A stretch of DNA of 24,071 nucleotides from an uncultured Ruminococcus sp. (GTDB taxonomy: Bacteria; Bacillota; Clostridia; Oscillospirales; Ruminococcaceae). Location: assembly GCA_900540005.1 (NCBI GenBank), contig UQEM01000021.1, positions 1-24,071 of the forward strand. Direction: 5' to 3'. Both the position numbers and the translations under genes were made by a program. Of this stretch, positions 7,637 through 15,070 are shown one piece after another (the stretch's first letter is position 1; each line of letters opens with the position of its first letter). The notes beneath the pieces are model-generated. The model had not been told where the DNA came from, made no database searches, and saw only the letters and a list, made by a program, of their open reading frames with translations.

Positions 7637-8518
7637 TTATCCCTTGACCGCACCGTTTGCAACGCCGCCGATAATGTGCTTCTGACAGAGAATGTAGAAG
7701 ATCAAGATCGGGATAAGAGCAAGCAGGTAAGATGCGAAAGCAAGGTTGTAGTTCGTTCCGAACTGAGTCTGGAAATTGAGCTGAGCGAGTGGGAGAGTAG
7801 TCTTTTCCGAACCGGACATGATAACAAGGGGAGTCATAACGTCATTCCATGTTCCCAGAGCAGTGAGGATAGCAACTGTAGCGTGCATAGGCTTCATCAT
7901 AGGGAAGATTATCGTCCAGTAGGTTCTCCATGCGGAAGCTCCGTCAATGTCCGCAGCTTCTTCCATAGCAAGTGGAACATTCTTGAGATAGCCGCTGTAG
8001 AGCATAACGTTCATGGGCATATAGAATACAACATAAAGAACAATTACGCCGAACATATTGTCAATACCGATAGTAGCAGTTTCCTTAACAAGCGGCATCA
8101 TGAGTATTGCAAACGGTACGAACATACCGCTGACAATGTAGTAGTAAATTACCTTGAACTTTTTGAATCTGTTCATTGCTCTGCCGAGAGCATAGCCTGC
8201 CATAGAGTGGATAACAAGCGAGATAAGGATAGACGCGCCTGTGATTATAATGCTGTTTGTGAGTGAACTCCAGAAGTTTGTGACCTTCATTGCCTCACGG
8301 AAATTGCTGAAACTGAACGACTTCGGGAGACTGAGCGCTCCGGCAACGTCGTTGGTCATTTCGGAAGGGGATTTCAGCGCGATAACGATAGTCATGTAAA
8401 GCGGAAACAGTATCATCACGCAGCCGAGAAGCAACAGAACCGTAACGAGAATGTTTGACTTTTCTTTTTTTCCTTTGCCGATCTTGTCCGCCGGCATAAC
8501 TGCTGAATTGGTACTCAT
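7637..8518 (-). CDS. Carbohydrate ABC transporter permease, MalG/MsmG type
   Basis: 293 aa with about six predicted membrane segments, the first at about residues 23-48 (LVTVLLLLGCVMILFPLYMTIVIAL). The cytoplasmic EAA loop that docks the ATPase is visible as MEEAADIDGASAWRTYW followed by IIFPMMKP. With the neighbouring MalF-type permease it forms the channel of a sugar importer (CUT1 class) in the cytoplasmic membrane. The ATG overlaps the stop of the upstream permease by four bases (ATGA, 8515-8518), and AAAGGAG lies within the end of that gene, which indicates translational coupling. The downstream alpha-galactosidase points to alpha-galactosides as substrate; sequence alone does not prove it. 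Confidence 0.92.
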   Translation of the reverse strand: MSTNSAVMPADKIGKGKKEKSNILVTVLLLLGCVMILFPLYMTIVIALKSPSEMTNDVAGALSLPKSFSFSNFREAMKVTNFWSSLTNSIIITGASILISLVIHSMAGYALGRAMNRFKKFKVIYYYIVSGMFVPFAILMMPLVKETATIGIDNMFGVIVLYVVFYMPMNVMLYSGYLKNVPLAMEEAADIDGASAWRTYWTIIFPMMKPMHATVAILTALGTWNDVMTPLVIMSGSEKTTLPLAQLNFQTQFGTNYNLAFASYLLALIPILIFYILCQKHIIGGVANGAVKG

Positions 8519-9390
8519 AACTGCTGCTCCTTTCTGTTAGTTATAATAAGCTGGATCACCGAGATAGTAACGATAACAACGAAGAATATGACTGCATTAG
8601 CACTCTGGAAGCCGAATTGTCCGCCGTCCATACCGTTTCTGTAGATGAGGTAGGAGATTGATTCTGTGCTCTGCGCAGGGCCGCCCTTGGTGAGAGCCAT
8701 GATCTGATCGAATACCATGAGCATATTCTTTGTGCTGAGAATGAGATTGGTCGAAACAAAGGGGAGCAGGAGGGGGAGAGTAAGCTTGCGGAATGTGTAC
8801 CACTTGCCAGCACCGTCGATCGAGCTTGCTTCGTAGATATCAGAGGGAATGGTTTGTAATCCCGAGATGTAGATGATAGTATTCATAGCGACACTCTGCC
8901 ATACACCTACGATAAGGACTCCGACCCACGCCCATTTTTCGCTTGCGAGGATACTGCTGCTGAGGAAGTCAATCCCGAGTGCCTTTGCCGCAGTAGGGAT
9001 AATGTAGGTAAAAATAAAGCTGAAAATGTAGCCGACTACGAGTCCGCCGAGAATATTCGGGAGGAAGTAAAGACCTCGCAGAGTGTTCTTGAATTTGATC
9101 TTGCTGTTGAGGCCAAGGGCGAGTATCAGCGAAAGAACATTTACAAGTATAGTTCCGCAGATAGCGTATTTAAAGGTGAAAAGGTAAGATTTTCCGATTC
9201 GTGAATCCTGAAAGAGATCCTTGAAGTTTCTCAGACCTACAAAGTCATACGAGCCGTAACCGCGGTAATTGGTGAGGCTGTAGAACGCGCCTGTGATAAG
9301 TGGGATAGTGTTAAATGCGATAAACAGGATAAGCGCAGGAAGAATCATCAGAATGTAAGTTTTGGTGCGGTTTGACATTGGCTTTTTCAT
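8515..9390 (-). CDS. Carbohydrate ABC transporter permease, MalF/MsmF type
   Basis: 291 aa with six predicted membrane segments; the first follows a basic start (MKKPMSNRTKTYILMILPAL). The EAA loop is seen as YEASSIDGAGKWYTFRKLTLPLLLP. It pairs with the MalG-type permease to form the CUT1 sugar channel. Its ATG overlaps the end of the binding-protein gene by four bases (ATGA, 9387-9390), and its Shine-Dalgarno (GGAGGGA) is inside the last codons of that gene. No ATP-binding subunit is encoded anywhere in this locus, so a shared MsmK-type ATPase from elsewhere on the genome is the likely energy source; that is inference from known Firmicutes systems. Confidence 0.92.
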   Translation of the reverse strand: MKKPMSNRTKTYILMILPALILFIAFNTIPLITGAFYSLTNYRGYGSYDFVGLRNFKDLFQDSRIGKSYLFTFKYAICGTILVNVLSLILALGLNSKIKFKNTLRGLYFLPNILGGLVVGYIFSFIFTYIIPTAAKALGIDFLSSSILASEKWAWVGVLIVGVWQSVAMNTIIYISGLQTIPSDIYEASSIDGAGKWYTFRKLTLPLLLPFVSTNLILSTKNMLMVFDQIMALTKGGPAQSTESISYLIYRNGMDGGQFGFQSANAVIFFVVIVTISVIQLIITNRKEQQL

Positions 9391-10676
9391 TTCTGTCCCT
9401 CCTCATATTTTTTAACCTTTTCTATAAGGTCACGGTTGTAGCGTTTCCATTCGCTGTCAAATTTTGAAAGGAAAGTCTCTGTGGCATTGCTGCTTGTGTC
9501 CATAAGATAAGTCTGAACCATAGCGTCAACGCTCATCTCACTGGGGTAGTGGTGATCGTGGAAGTCTGACATTCTGTCAGCCTCGATGTACGATTTCATA
9601 CCGTCGAGTACTGAGGGGAGCGTGAAATCGCCCTTCTTACAAGGGATCGCACTCTGGTCGTCAAGATAGATCTGGACAGTCTCGTCCTCGTAGAGAAAAC
9701 GGAGAACTTCATATGCGGCTTCCTTGTTCTCGCACTTTTTCATTACCGAGAACTGTAGGTCAACACCTGAATTGAGCACGTTGTCTGCCTCATTTTCATT
9801 GGCCGGAAACGGGAAAGAATCAATTTCCATGTCCGGATTTACCGAGAGTATCTGAGGAACAGCGTAGCTTCCGATAACGTACATTGCAGATTCGCCTCTT
9901 GCAAAAGCAGTGCAGGCATCGTTGTAGCTGTAAGCGTACGGGTTAGGCTCGGCGTACTGGAGCAATGACTTCATCTTTTCTGCGACTTCCTTGTAACCCT
10001 CAGAAAATGTTGTTTTTCCTGCATTTACCTGTGAGCAGATGTCCGAGTCTGCAAGTCCGACTGCAAGGGCGTTCCACGGTGCAAGTGTAGTCCATGTGTC
10101 CTTAAATCCGAAATAAAGTGGATCAATGTCGGTAGTCTCGCTTATGGTATCGCACAGCTCTGTGAATTCCGTCCATGTTGTAGGAATTTCCCAGCCGTTT
10201 TCGCTGAACATTTCCTTATTATAAAGGATTCCTGCTGCGTTTGCAACATAGGGGAGAGCGTACACACCGTCCTGCGGTATGAATTCGAGATCCTCCTCTA
10301 TCTGCATATAAGCTGATTTGATATCGTCAACTCCCTCAAAGTCGGATATGTCCATGAACAGTTCCGCGTCAAGGAAATTCGAGTAGTTGATATCACCGCC
10401 GATACCGATGATATCAGGGTAATCCTCTTTGATGAGACGGGTTTTCAAAATAGTCATCGCCTCGTTAGGAGACTCGATTTTAAGCTCTATATCGTCATGA
10501 GTAGCGTTAAAGCGCTCCTCCATGGCCTCAAAAGCCTTTACAGACTCCGGCTTATACTGAATCATGGTAATTACTGTCTTTCCGCTTTTTGATTGCATTG
10601 AACAGCCTGTCATGGAAAAGGCAGATGCAAGCGCAGCGATAGAAGTCGTGAAAGCGACAAGTTTTCTGCTTTTCAT
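9387..10676 (-). CDS. Sugar ABC transporter substrate-binding lipoprotein, probably alpha-galactoside-specific
   Basis: 429 aa extracytoplasmic solute-binding protein of family 1 (MalE/MsmE/RafE-like). The signal peptide ends in a lipobox FSMTGC with lipidated Cys25, so the mature protein is anchored outside the membrane and delivers sugar to the two permeases. Typical features follow: ITMIQYKPESVKAFEAMEERFNA at the start of the mature domain, then the VYALPYVANAAGILYNKEMF and GESAMYVIGSYA segments common in sugar binders. I chose the ATG at 10676 because GGGAGG lies 8 nt upstream at 10685-10690; a longer frame to 10742 lacks this. It is the first gene of the operon, behind a promoter and a probable AraC site. 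Confidence 0.93.
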   Translation of the reverse strand: MKSRKLVAFTTSIAALASAFSMTGCSMQSKSGKTVITMIQYKPESVKAFEAMEERFNATHDDIELKIESPNEAMTILKTRLIKEDYPDIIGIGGDINYSNFLDAELFMDISDFEGVDDIKSAYMQIEEDLEFIPQDGVYALPYVANAAGILYNKEMFSENGWEIPTTWTEFTELCDTISETTDIDPLYFGFKDTWTTLAPWNALAVGLADSDICSQVNAGKTTFSEGYKEVAEKMKSLLQYAEPNPYAYSYNDACTAFARGESAMYVIGSYAVPQILSVNPDMEIDSFPFPANENEADNVLNSGVDLQFSVMKKCENKEAAYEVLRFLYEDETVQIYLDDQSAIPCKKGDFTLPSVLDGMKSYIEADRMSDFHDHHYPSEMSVDAMVQTYLMDTSSNATETFLSKFDSEWKRYNRDLIEKVKKYEEGQK

Positions 10677-10768
10677 AGTGAATACCTCCCATATGGATAA
10701 TTTCATTTTTGATTGATTTACATTTTTTGTCAATCTCTGCAATTAACTCCGTTTTTTATATTGTATAC

Positions 10769-10797
10769 ATTATAACACCCATTATGCTATTAGTAAA
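10769..10797 (-). promoter_or_regulatory. Promoter of the alpha-galactoside operon
   Basis: On the minus strand TTTACT (10797-10792) and TATAAT (10774-10769) are separated by 17 bp. The -35 is weak (four of six consensus bases), as expected for an activator-dependent promoter. The predicted leader is about 85 nt. Confidence 0.6.
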
Positions 10798-10815
10798 TAG
10801 CACATTTCCATGAAC

Positions 10816-10876
10816 AATATACCAAAATGCAGTTTTTAGCGGATAAAGATAAATACACATTGCATTTTGGTATATT
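10816..10876. promoter_or_regulatory. Probable AraC-family operator: 16-bp perfect inverted repeat
   Basis: AATATACCAAAATGCA at 10816-10831 recurs as its exact reverse complement at 10861-10876, with 29 bp between the arms and 45 bp from centre to centre. The left arm lies just upstream of the weak -35 of the sugar operon, an activator position. The right arm covers the -35 and spacer of the regulator's own promoter, a repression position. The function is inferred from placement. Confidence 0.7.
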
Positions 10877-10888
10877 TCGTGTTATAAT
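10860..10888 (+). promoter_or_regulatory. Promoter of the AraC-family regulator
   Basis: TTGCAT at 10860-10865 and TATAAT at 10883-10888 with a 17-bp spacer lie just before the ATG at 10914. The right arm of the inverted repeat overlaps the -35 and most of the spacer, which suggests negative autoregulation. Confidence 0.7.
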
Positions 10889-10913
10889 AGAAAAAATGAG
10901 GGGAGGCGCGAAA

Positions 10914-11768
10914 ATGAGCGACATAATGTTTTCAATTTTTCCAAACGAGAATTTTGTAGATCTTGGACTTATACAATGCGGCAGAGAGCAGTGCGACAGC
11001 GCACATTCATACGGCCCTGCCAAGCGAAATCATTTTCTCTTTCACTATGTTATTTCTGGAACAGGCACTCTTCTTGCCGATGATTCAAAAGGCGCAACTC
11101 AGACTTATCACATTAAGAGCAGTCAGGGATTCATGATTTTCCCGAATCAGATAAATACCTATATAGCTGATGCAGCCAATCCTTGGGAATATATATGGAT
11201 AGAGTTCGATGGACTCCGTGTTAAGAGCCTGCTTGAGATGTCATCGCTCAGCGAGAACAGTCCCGTTTATCACGCAAGATTCAAGGATCTGCGCGAGGAG
11301 ATGTTCGCTGAAATGCAGTATATCGTCAATAATGCAGGAGCATCACCGTTCCACATTATAGGACACCTCTACCTGTTTGTGGATTATCTTGTGCGTTCAG
11401 TTGCTGAGATAAAGATCACGACCGGAAGCAAACTCAGGGATTTCTACGTCCATGAGGCTATACAATATATTGAGCATAACTTTCAGAATGATATAGGTGT
11501 AGAGCACGTTGCCGAAAAATGCGGGCTTAACCGCAGCTATTTCGGAAAAATATTTAAAGAGGCGGTAGGCAAGACTCCGCAGGAGTTCATACTGACATAC
11601 AGAATGGCAAAGGCGGCAGAACTTTTGAAAATAACCGCCATGAGTATCGCGGATATCGGCAGCGCAGTGGGGTATGAGAATCAATTGCACTTTTCCCGAG
11701 CGTTCAAGAATGTTTACGGACTTTCGCCTCGTGACTGGAGGAATCAGCACAAAGTTAAGCTTGAATAA
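10914..11768 (+). CDS. AraC-family transcriptional regulator of the alpha-galactoside operon
   Basis: 284 aa. The N-terminal cupin-like ligand domain (about 1-165) has HFLFHYVISGTGTLL and the FMIFPNQINTY strand typical of AraC/RafR/MsmR sugar sensors. The C-terminal AraC DNA-binding domain (about 180-280) has two helix-turn-helix units, ending in MSIADIGSAVGYENQLHFSR and FKNVYGLSPRDWR, which match the family signature closely. I chose the ATG at 10914 because GAGGGGAGG lies just upstream; the frame continues back to 10827 but would include the promoter. It is divergent from the sugar operon, with a perfect inverted repeat between them. It most likely activates the operon in response to an alpha-galactoside; the inducer is inferred from context. 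Confidence 0.93.
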   Translation: MSDIMFSIFPNENFVDLGLIQCGREQCDSAHSYGPAKRNHFLFHYVISGTGTLLADDSKGATQTYHIKSSQGFMIFPNQINTYIADAANPWEYIWIEFDGLRVKSLLEMSSLSENSPVYHARFKDLREEMFAEMQYIVNNAGASPFHIIGHLYLFVDYLVRSVAEIKITTGSKLRDFYVHEAIQYIEHNFQNDIGVEHVAEKCGLNRSYFGKIFKEAVGKTPQEFILTYRMAKAAELLKITAMSIADIGSAVGYENQLHFSRAFKNVYGLSPRDWRNQHKVKLE

Positions 11769-11800
11769 AAAGGACTCGCACATTATGCGAGTCCTTTTTT
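11767..11800 (+). terminator. Terminator of the AraC-family gene
   Basis: A perfect stem (AGGACTCGCA at 11771-11780 with TGCGAGTCCT at 11786-11795) with a 5-nt loop is extended by A-T pairs on both sides and followed by a T-run to 11800. It overlaps the TAA stop codon. Confidence 0.88.
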
Positions 11801-11813
11801 ATGTAATAAGAAA

Positions 11814-11846
11814 GCCTGCCCACAAGCACAATGCTTTTGAGCAGGC
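11814..11846 (-). terminator. Terminator of the CotH-family gene
   Basis: Arms at 11814-11828 and 11832-11846 pair over 13 of 15 positions on the minus strand, with one further U-G pair and a 3-nt loop, followed by TTTCTT. It converges with the AraC terminator just to its left. Confidence 0.65.
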
Positions 11847-11852
11847 AGGTAA

Positions 11853-13655
11853 TTATTGGTTCTCATCGGCTGAGTCTGATGTCAGAAATTCAGACTGTTT
11901 CATATCGCGGAAATTCTGAGTTCCCATGTCGTCTATGTTTATATCAGAAGCGTCAACCTTATCACCGTCATTCTGCTCGGAACTATCCGCCGAAAGCTTT
12001 CCGTCAAGTTGGAGCCTTATGCTTTCGGCTCTTTCAAGGCAGAAAGATTTAAGGGTACTGTATGCCGTTTTGAATTCGTCAGCGGAATAGAATGCCGTAG
12101 CGTCCTGTTCAACATACGGAAGGATCATGTTATAGAGCTGTTCGATTTCGGTTTCAAATTCACCTGATTCAAAGTAATTTTCAAGAAGTTCGCCGAATAC
12201 TTCGTGATACTCTTCAAGGTATTCGTCATTCTCAGCGATCCAGCTCCACATCGGTCTGTCTGAATTTTCAGCACCGAAAAGGGGAGTATCAATTCCGTAA
12301 TTTACAATTGTTGTTGAATCAAAAGCGCTTGAATCATCGGATTTTCCGCCTTGATTCATAAAAGCACCGAAAGCGAGATTATAGTCCCACGGAAGCATTG
12401 AGAGCTTGCCGCTGTTTTCGTAAAGGTAGTAATTATGGAGCATATTTCCCGTATAACTGTCATAATTCATCACAAAATTGTGTGCCGCAAAATATCTTAT
12501 AACGCTGTCAGTATCGAGCGCACCCTCTGTATCTCCCTCCGAAAGCTTTTTCAGCGCCGCAATTACGCGCTCCTCGGCGGAATCATCGGGATCTGTTATT
12601 GCATTGTCGAAGATATCGGAATAGCTTTCCTTGTCATCATCGGTGTATTTAAGCGATGCTCCGTTGTCAGCGCTGCCGAATCCGCCGCCCTGTGGAGGTT
12701 CGGCTCCGTCCGGCATTTGAGGCATTTCGCCGTCAAACTGCTGACCGTCAGGCATTTGTGGCATATCGCCGTCAAATTGCTCACCGTCCGGCTTTTCGGG
12801 CATATCGCCGCCATTCGGTGGAGTCATTCCGCGGCGATCGTCCTCTGATGAAGTGCTGTCCGAATTATATCCCTGCTGACCGCTCGGAGATTCTGGAGCT
12901 TCACTTCCGTCAAATCCTTCGGGAGGCTGCTGCATATTATCGGGAAGCTTCATGTCTCCGCCGTTAATATTATCAAGCTGTTCGGTCTCAGGCTTGTAAA
13001 GCTCACCCTCGCCGTTGGCAGTACGCGCAAGGTAGGATTCGCCGATCTCCTCTATTGCAATATACAGACCTGCATTTTCACCGTTTACGGTAAGACTGAC
13101 ATAGCTTACCAGTGGACTTTCAATGCCTGCCTCAGAGAAGATCCTGTAGCTGAGATAGTCTTTCATATAGGTAGCGTCCGCATATATGTTATTCAGGTAG
13201 AGTTTGTCAAGTCCGTAATATGTCTGACCGTCCGTGAACTTTCCGAAGTTTACCTTAAAGCTGTATCTGTCGGAATCCTCGTCATCTGCTACCGATGAAA
13301 GACTTGTATTGCCCTTGGTTGCAAACGAAACATTTTCAAGAGTTTCACCGTCAATGGTTATGTTGGCTTCATATTTCGTCTTGCTCTTGGGATTCTCTTT
13401 AAGGTCAGCCCAGTCCTCATCGGAAAGCTCGATATTGATAGTGTGAACTTTGTCAGTCGTGAAAAGTTTGTCCGCATAGCTTGCAGATCCTTCTGTTTTT
13501 GCCGATGTTTCACTTGTTGTGGTCTCGATTTCAGAAACAGTTGTTGTTTCGCTTGTTTCAGATGTTTCGGACTTTGACTCGGCTTTTTTGCCGCAGCCTG
13601 TGAATATAATGCACAGCGCCAGTAAAAACGCACAGCTTCTTTTAATACCTCTCAT
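11853..13655 (-). CDS. CotH-family kinase-like lipoprotein
   Basis: 600 aa. The signal peptide ends in lipobox IFTGC (Cys21), so it should be anchored on the outer face of the membrane. A Ser/Thr/Glu-rich linker (about 25-60) precedes the CotH domain. CotH proteins are atypical protein kinases, first known from Bacillus spore coats and frequent in Ruminococcus. Visible family motifs are LDKLYLNN, IAIEEIGE, NYDSYTGNMLHN (Asp399, the catalytic-type Asp) and LPWDYNLAFG (Asp424, metal-binding). A Pro/Gly/Asp/Met-rich insert with tandem repeats (about 232-331) interrupts the domain. There is no dockerin. I chose the ATG at 13655 because GGAGG lies 6 nt upstream; an ATG at 13667 would put that site inside the gene. 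Substrates are unknown. Confidence 0.88.
   Translation of the reverse strand: MRGIKRSCAFLLALCIIFTGCGKKAESKSETSETSETTTVSEIETTTSETSAKTEGSASYADKLFTTDKVHTINIELSDEDWADLKENPKSKTKYEANITIDGETLENVSFATKGNTSLSSVADDEDSDRYSFKVNFGKFTDGQTYYGLDKLYLNNIYADATYMKDYLSYRIFSEAGIESPLVSYVSLTVNGENAGLYIAIEEIGESYLARTANGEGELYKPETEQLDNINGGDMKLPDNMQQPPEGFDGSEAPESPSGQQGYNSDSTSSEDDRRGMTPPNGGDMPEKPDGEQFDGDMPQMPDGQQFDGEMPQMPDGAEPPQGGGFGSADNGASLKYTDDDKESYSDIFDNAITDPDDSAEERVIAALKKLSEGDTEGALDTDSVIRYFAAHNFVMNYDSYTGNMLHNYYLYENSGKLSMLPWDYNLAFGAFMNQGGKSDDSSAFDSTTIVNYGIDTPLFGAENSDRPMWSWIAENDEYLEEYHEVFGELLENYFESGEFETEIEQLYNMILPYVEQDATAFYSADEFKTAYSTLKSFCLERAESIRLQLDGKLSADSSEQNDGDKVDASDINIDDMGTQNFRDMKQSEFLTSDSADENQ
12705..12803 (-). repeat. 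In-frame tandem repeats coding for a Met/Pro/Asp/Gly-rich segment of the CotH protein
   Basis: Two full 39-bp units and one partial unit encode MPEKPDGEQFDGD, MPQMPDGQQFDGE and MPQMPDG. The units differ by point changes and keep frame. Such repeats can vary in number between strains; the encoded insert is probably disordered and acidic. Confidence 0.75.
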
Positions 13656-13697
13656 AGCCGCCTCCATATTGCGTGAATAATTGTTATCACAGCTTGT

Positions 13698-13706
13698 ATT
13701 ATACCA
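13698..13706 (-). promoter_or_regulatory. Extended -10 promoter of the CotH-family gene
   Basis: On the minus strand TGGTATAAT (13706-13698) is a perfect extended -10 element about 43 nt before the chosen ATG. No convincing -35 is seen at 16-18 bp. No clear terminator follows hflX upstream, so read-through from that gene is also possible. The rest of 13656-13816 holds nothing I recognise. Confidence 0.5.
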
Positions 13707-13816
13707 AAGTTTCCTTAAAATTGGCTTTAATTAATGTGTGCGGTTATTATGAGGGAACTGAATATCTTATGTTAAGAATGTGAAAACTGTGAGTTAAGCA
13801 GTCAGGCTATGCGCTT

Positions 13817-15070
13817 TTATGAAACTTCAAACTCTTTTACAAGGTGGAGCAGTTTGCGGTCAACAAGCGCCTCTATGAGAGTGCCGTTTTCGGTGTATTC
13901 CTCCGCGAAAACTTTTCCCTCGGTTCGGACAGAGCAGATGAGCGAAGTTTTATCGTAGGGGATAAGGAACTTTCCGCGCACGGCTGTTTCGGGAAGATTT
14001 CGCGAAATACAGTCAAGGAGTCCGTCAAAGCCGGTCTTGTTCTTTGCTGAGATAAGAACGGACTTGTCATCAAGCGGAATGTACTCAAGATCTTTTACTG
14101 CGTCCGACTTGTTGTAGACTGTTATTTTGGGAATACCCTCGCAGCCAAGCTCATTGAGAAGGCTGTCGGTGACTTCTGCCTGCTCCAGACCGTCCTCGGC
14201 GGATATGTCAACTATATTTATGATAATGTCCGCGCTTGCAGCTTCTTCAAGAGTGCTTTTGAAAGCTTCAACAAGCTGGTGCGGCAGTCGTCTTATTAGA
14301 CCCACGGTGTCAACGAGCATGATACTTCTTCCGTCAGGCAGTTCGAGCATACGCGAAGTAATGTCAAGCGTCGCAAAAAGCTTGTTTTCCGCCAGAACTC
14401 CTGCGTCTGTCAGAGCATTGAGCAGCGTGGACTTGCCGACATTCGTGTACCCCACTATCGCACCGGTCAGTATGTTGTCTTTTCGGCGGCGCTCACGGTG
14501 GAGTTTTCGGCGCTTTTCAAGCTTTTTGAGCTGATTCTCCAGCATTTCAATACGTTTTCTTATATGTCGCCTGTCGGTCTCAAGCTTTGATTCACCCGGA
14601 CCTCTTGTACCGATTCCTCCGCCAAGTCTTGAAAGCTCGATTCCACGGCCTGCAAGGTGAGCAAGTCGGTATTTGTTCTGAGCAAGTTCAACCTGAATGC
14701 AGCCCTCTTTGGTCATGGCACGCTGAGCAAAAATATCGAGAATGAGCGTGGTTCTGTCAATAACCTGCATATCGAGTATGTTTTCGATGTTTTTCGTCTG
14801 GTTCGCAGTAAGCTCACAGTCGAAAATGGCGAGGTCAACTCCCGATATCTCAGCCTGTTCAGCAACATCTTTGAGCCTGCCCGCACCTATACAGGTCGCG
14901 CTGTCATATGTGGGACGTTTCTGTATCACATAGAACTCGGTTTTTACGCCTGCTGTTTCGGCGAGTTCCATAAGCTCGGCTATTGACAGCTCTGCGTCAA
15001 ACTCTCCCGTATCTACGCTTATAAGAACCGCCTTGTGTTCGTCCTTTTTCTCTAAAGCAAAATTGTTCAT
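13817..15070 (-). CDS. hflX: GTPase HflX, ribosome-associated
   Basis: 417 aa. HflX binds 50S and 70S ribosomes and splits stalled ones under stress, and acts in the cytoplasm. The N-terminal HflX domain (about 15-195) includes RPTYDSATCIGAGRL and the GGGIGTRGPGESKLETDRR signature, followed by a basic helix. The G domain shows G1 GYTNVGKST (207-215), G3 DTVG (254-257) followed by LIRRLPHQLVEAFKSTLEE, G4 NKSD (320-323) and G5 SAK (341-343). G2 reads ATLDITSR where ATLDPTTR is usual. I chose the ATG at 15070 because AGGAG lies just upstream and because it overlaps the stop of the SGNH hydrolase gene by four bases (ATGA), which suggests translational coupling. Confidence 0.95.
   Translation of the reverse strand: MNNFALEKKDEHKAVLISVDTGEFDAELSIAELMELAETAGVKTEFYVIQKRPTYDSATCIGAGRLKDVAEQAEISGVDLAIFDCELTANQTKNIENILDMQVIDRTTLILDIFAQRAMTKEGCIQVELAQNKYRLAHLAGRGIELSRLGGGIGTRGPGESKLETDRRHIRKRIEMLENQLKKLEKRRKLHRERRRKDNILTGAIVGYTNVGKSTLLNALTDAGVLAENKLFATLDITSRMLELPDGRSIMLVDTVGLIRRLPHQLVEAFKSTLEEAASADIIINIVDISAEDGLEQAEVTDSLLNELGCEGIPKITVYNKSDAVKDLEYIPLDDKSVLISAKNKTGFDGLLDCISRNLPETAVRGKFLIPYDKTSLICSVRTEGKVFAEEYTENGTLIEALVDRKLLHLVKEFEVS

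Noticed and set aside
7676..8266. 196-codon open frame on the + strand opposite the MalG-type permease
   Set aside because: The product is very rich in Ser, Arg, His and Val without any motif, as expected for the complement of a membrane-protein gene.
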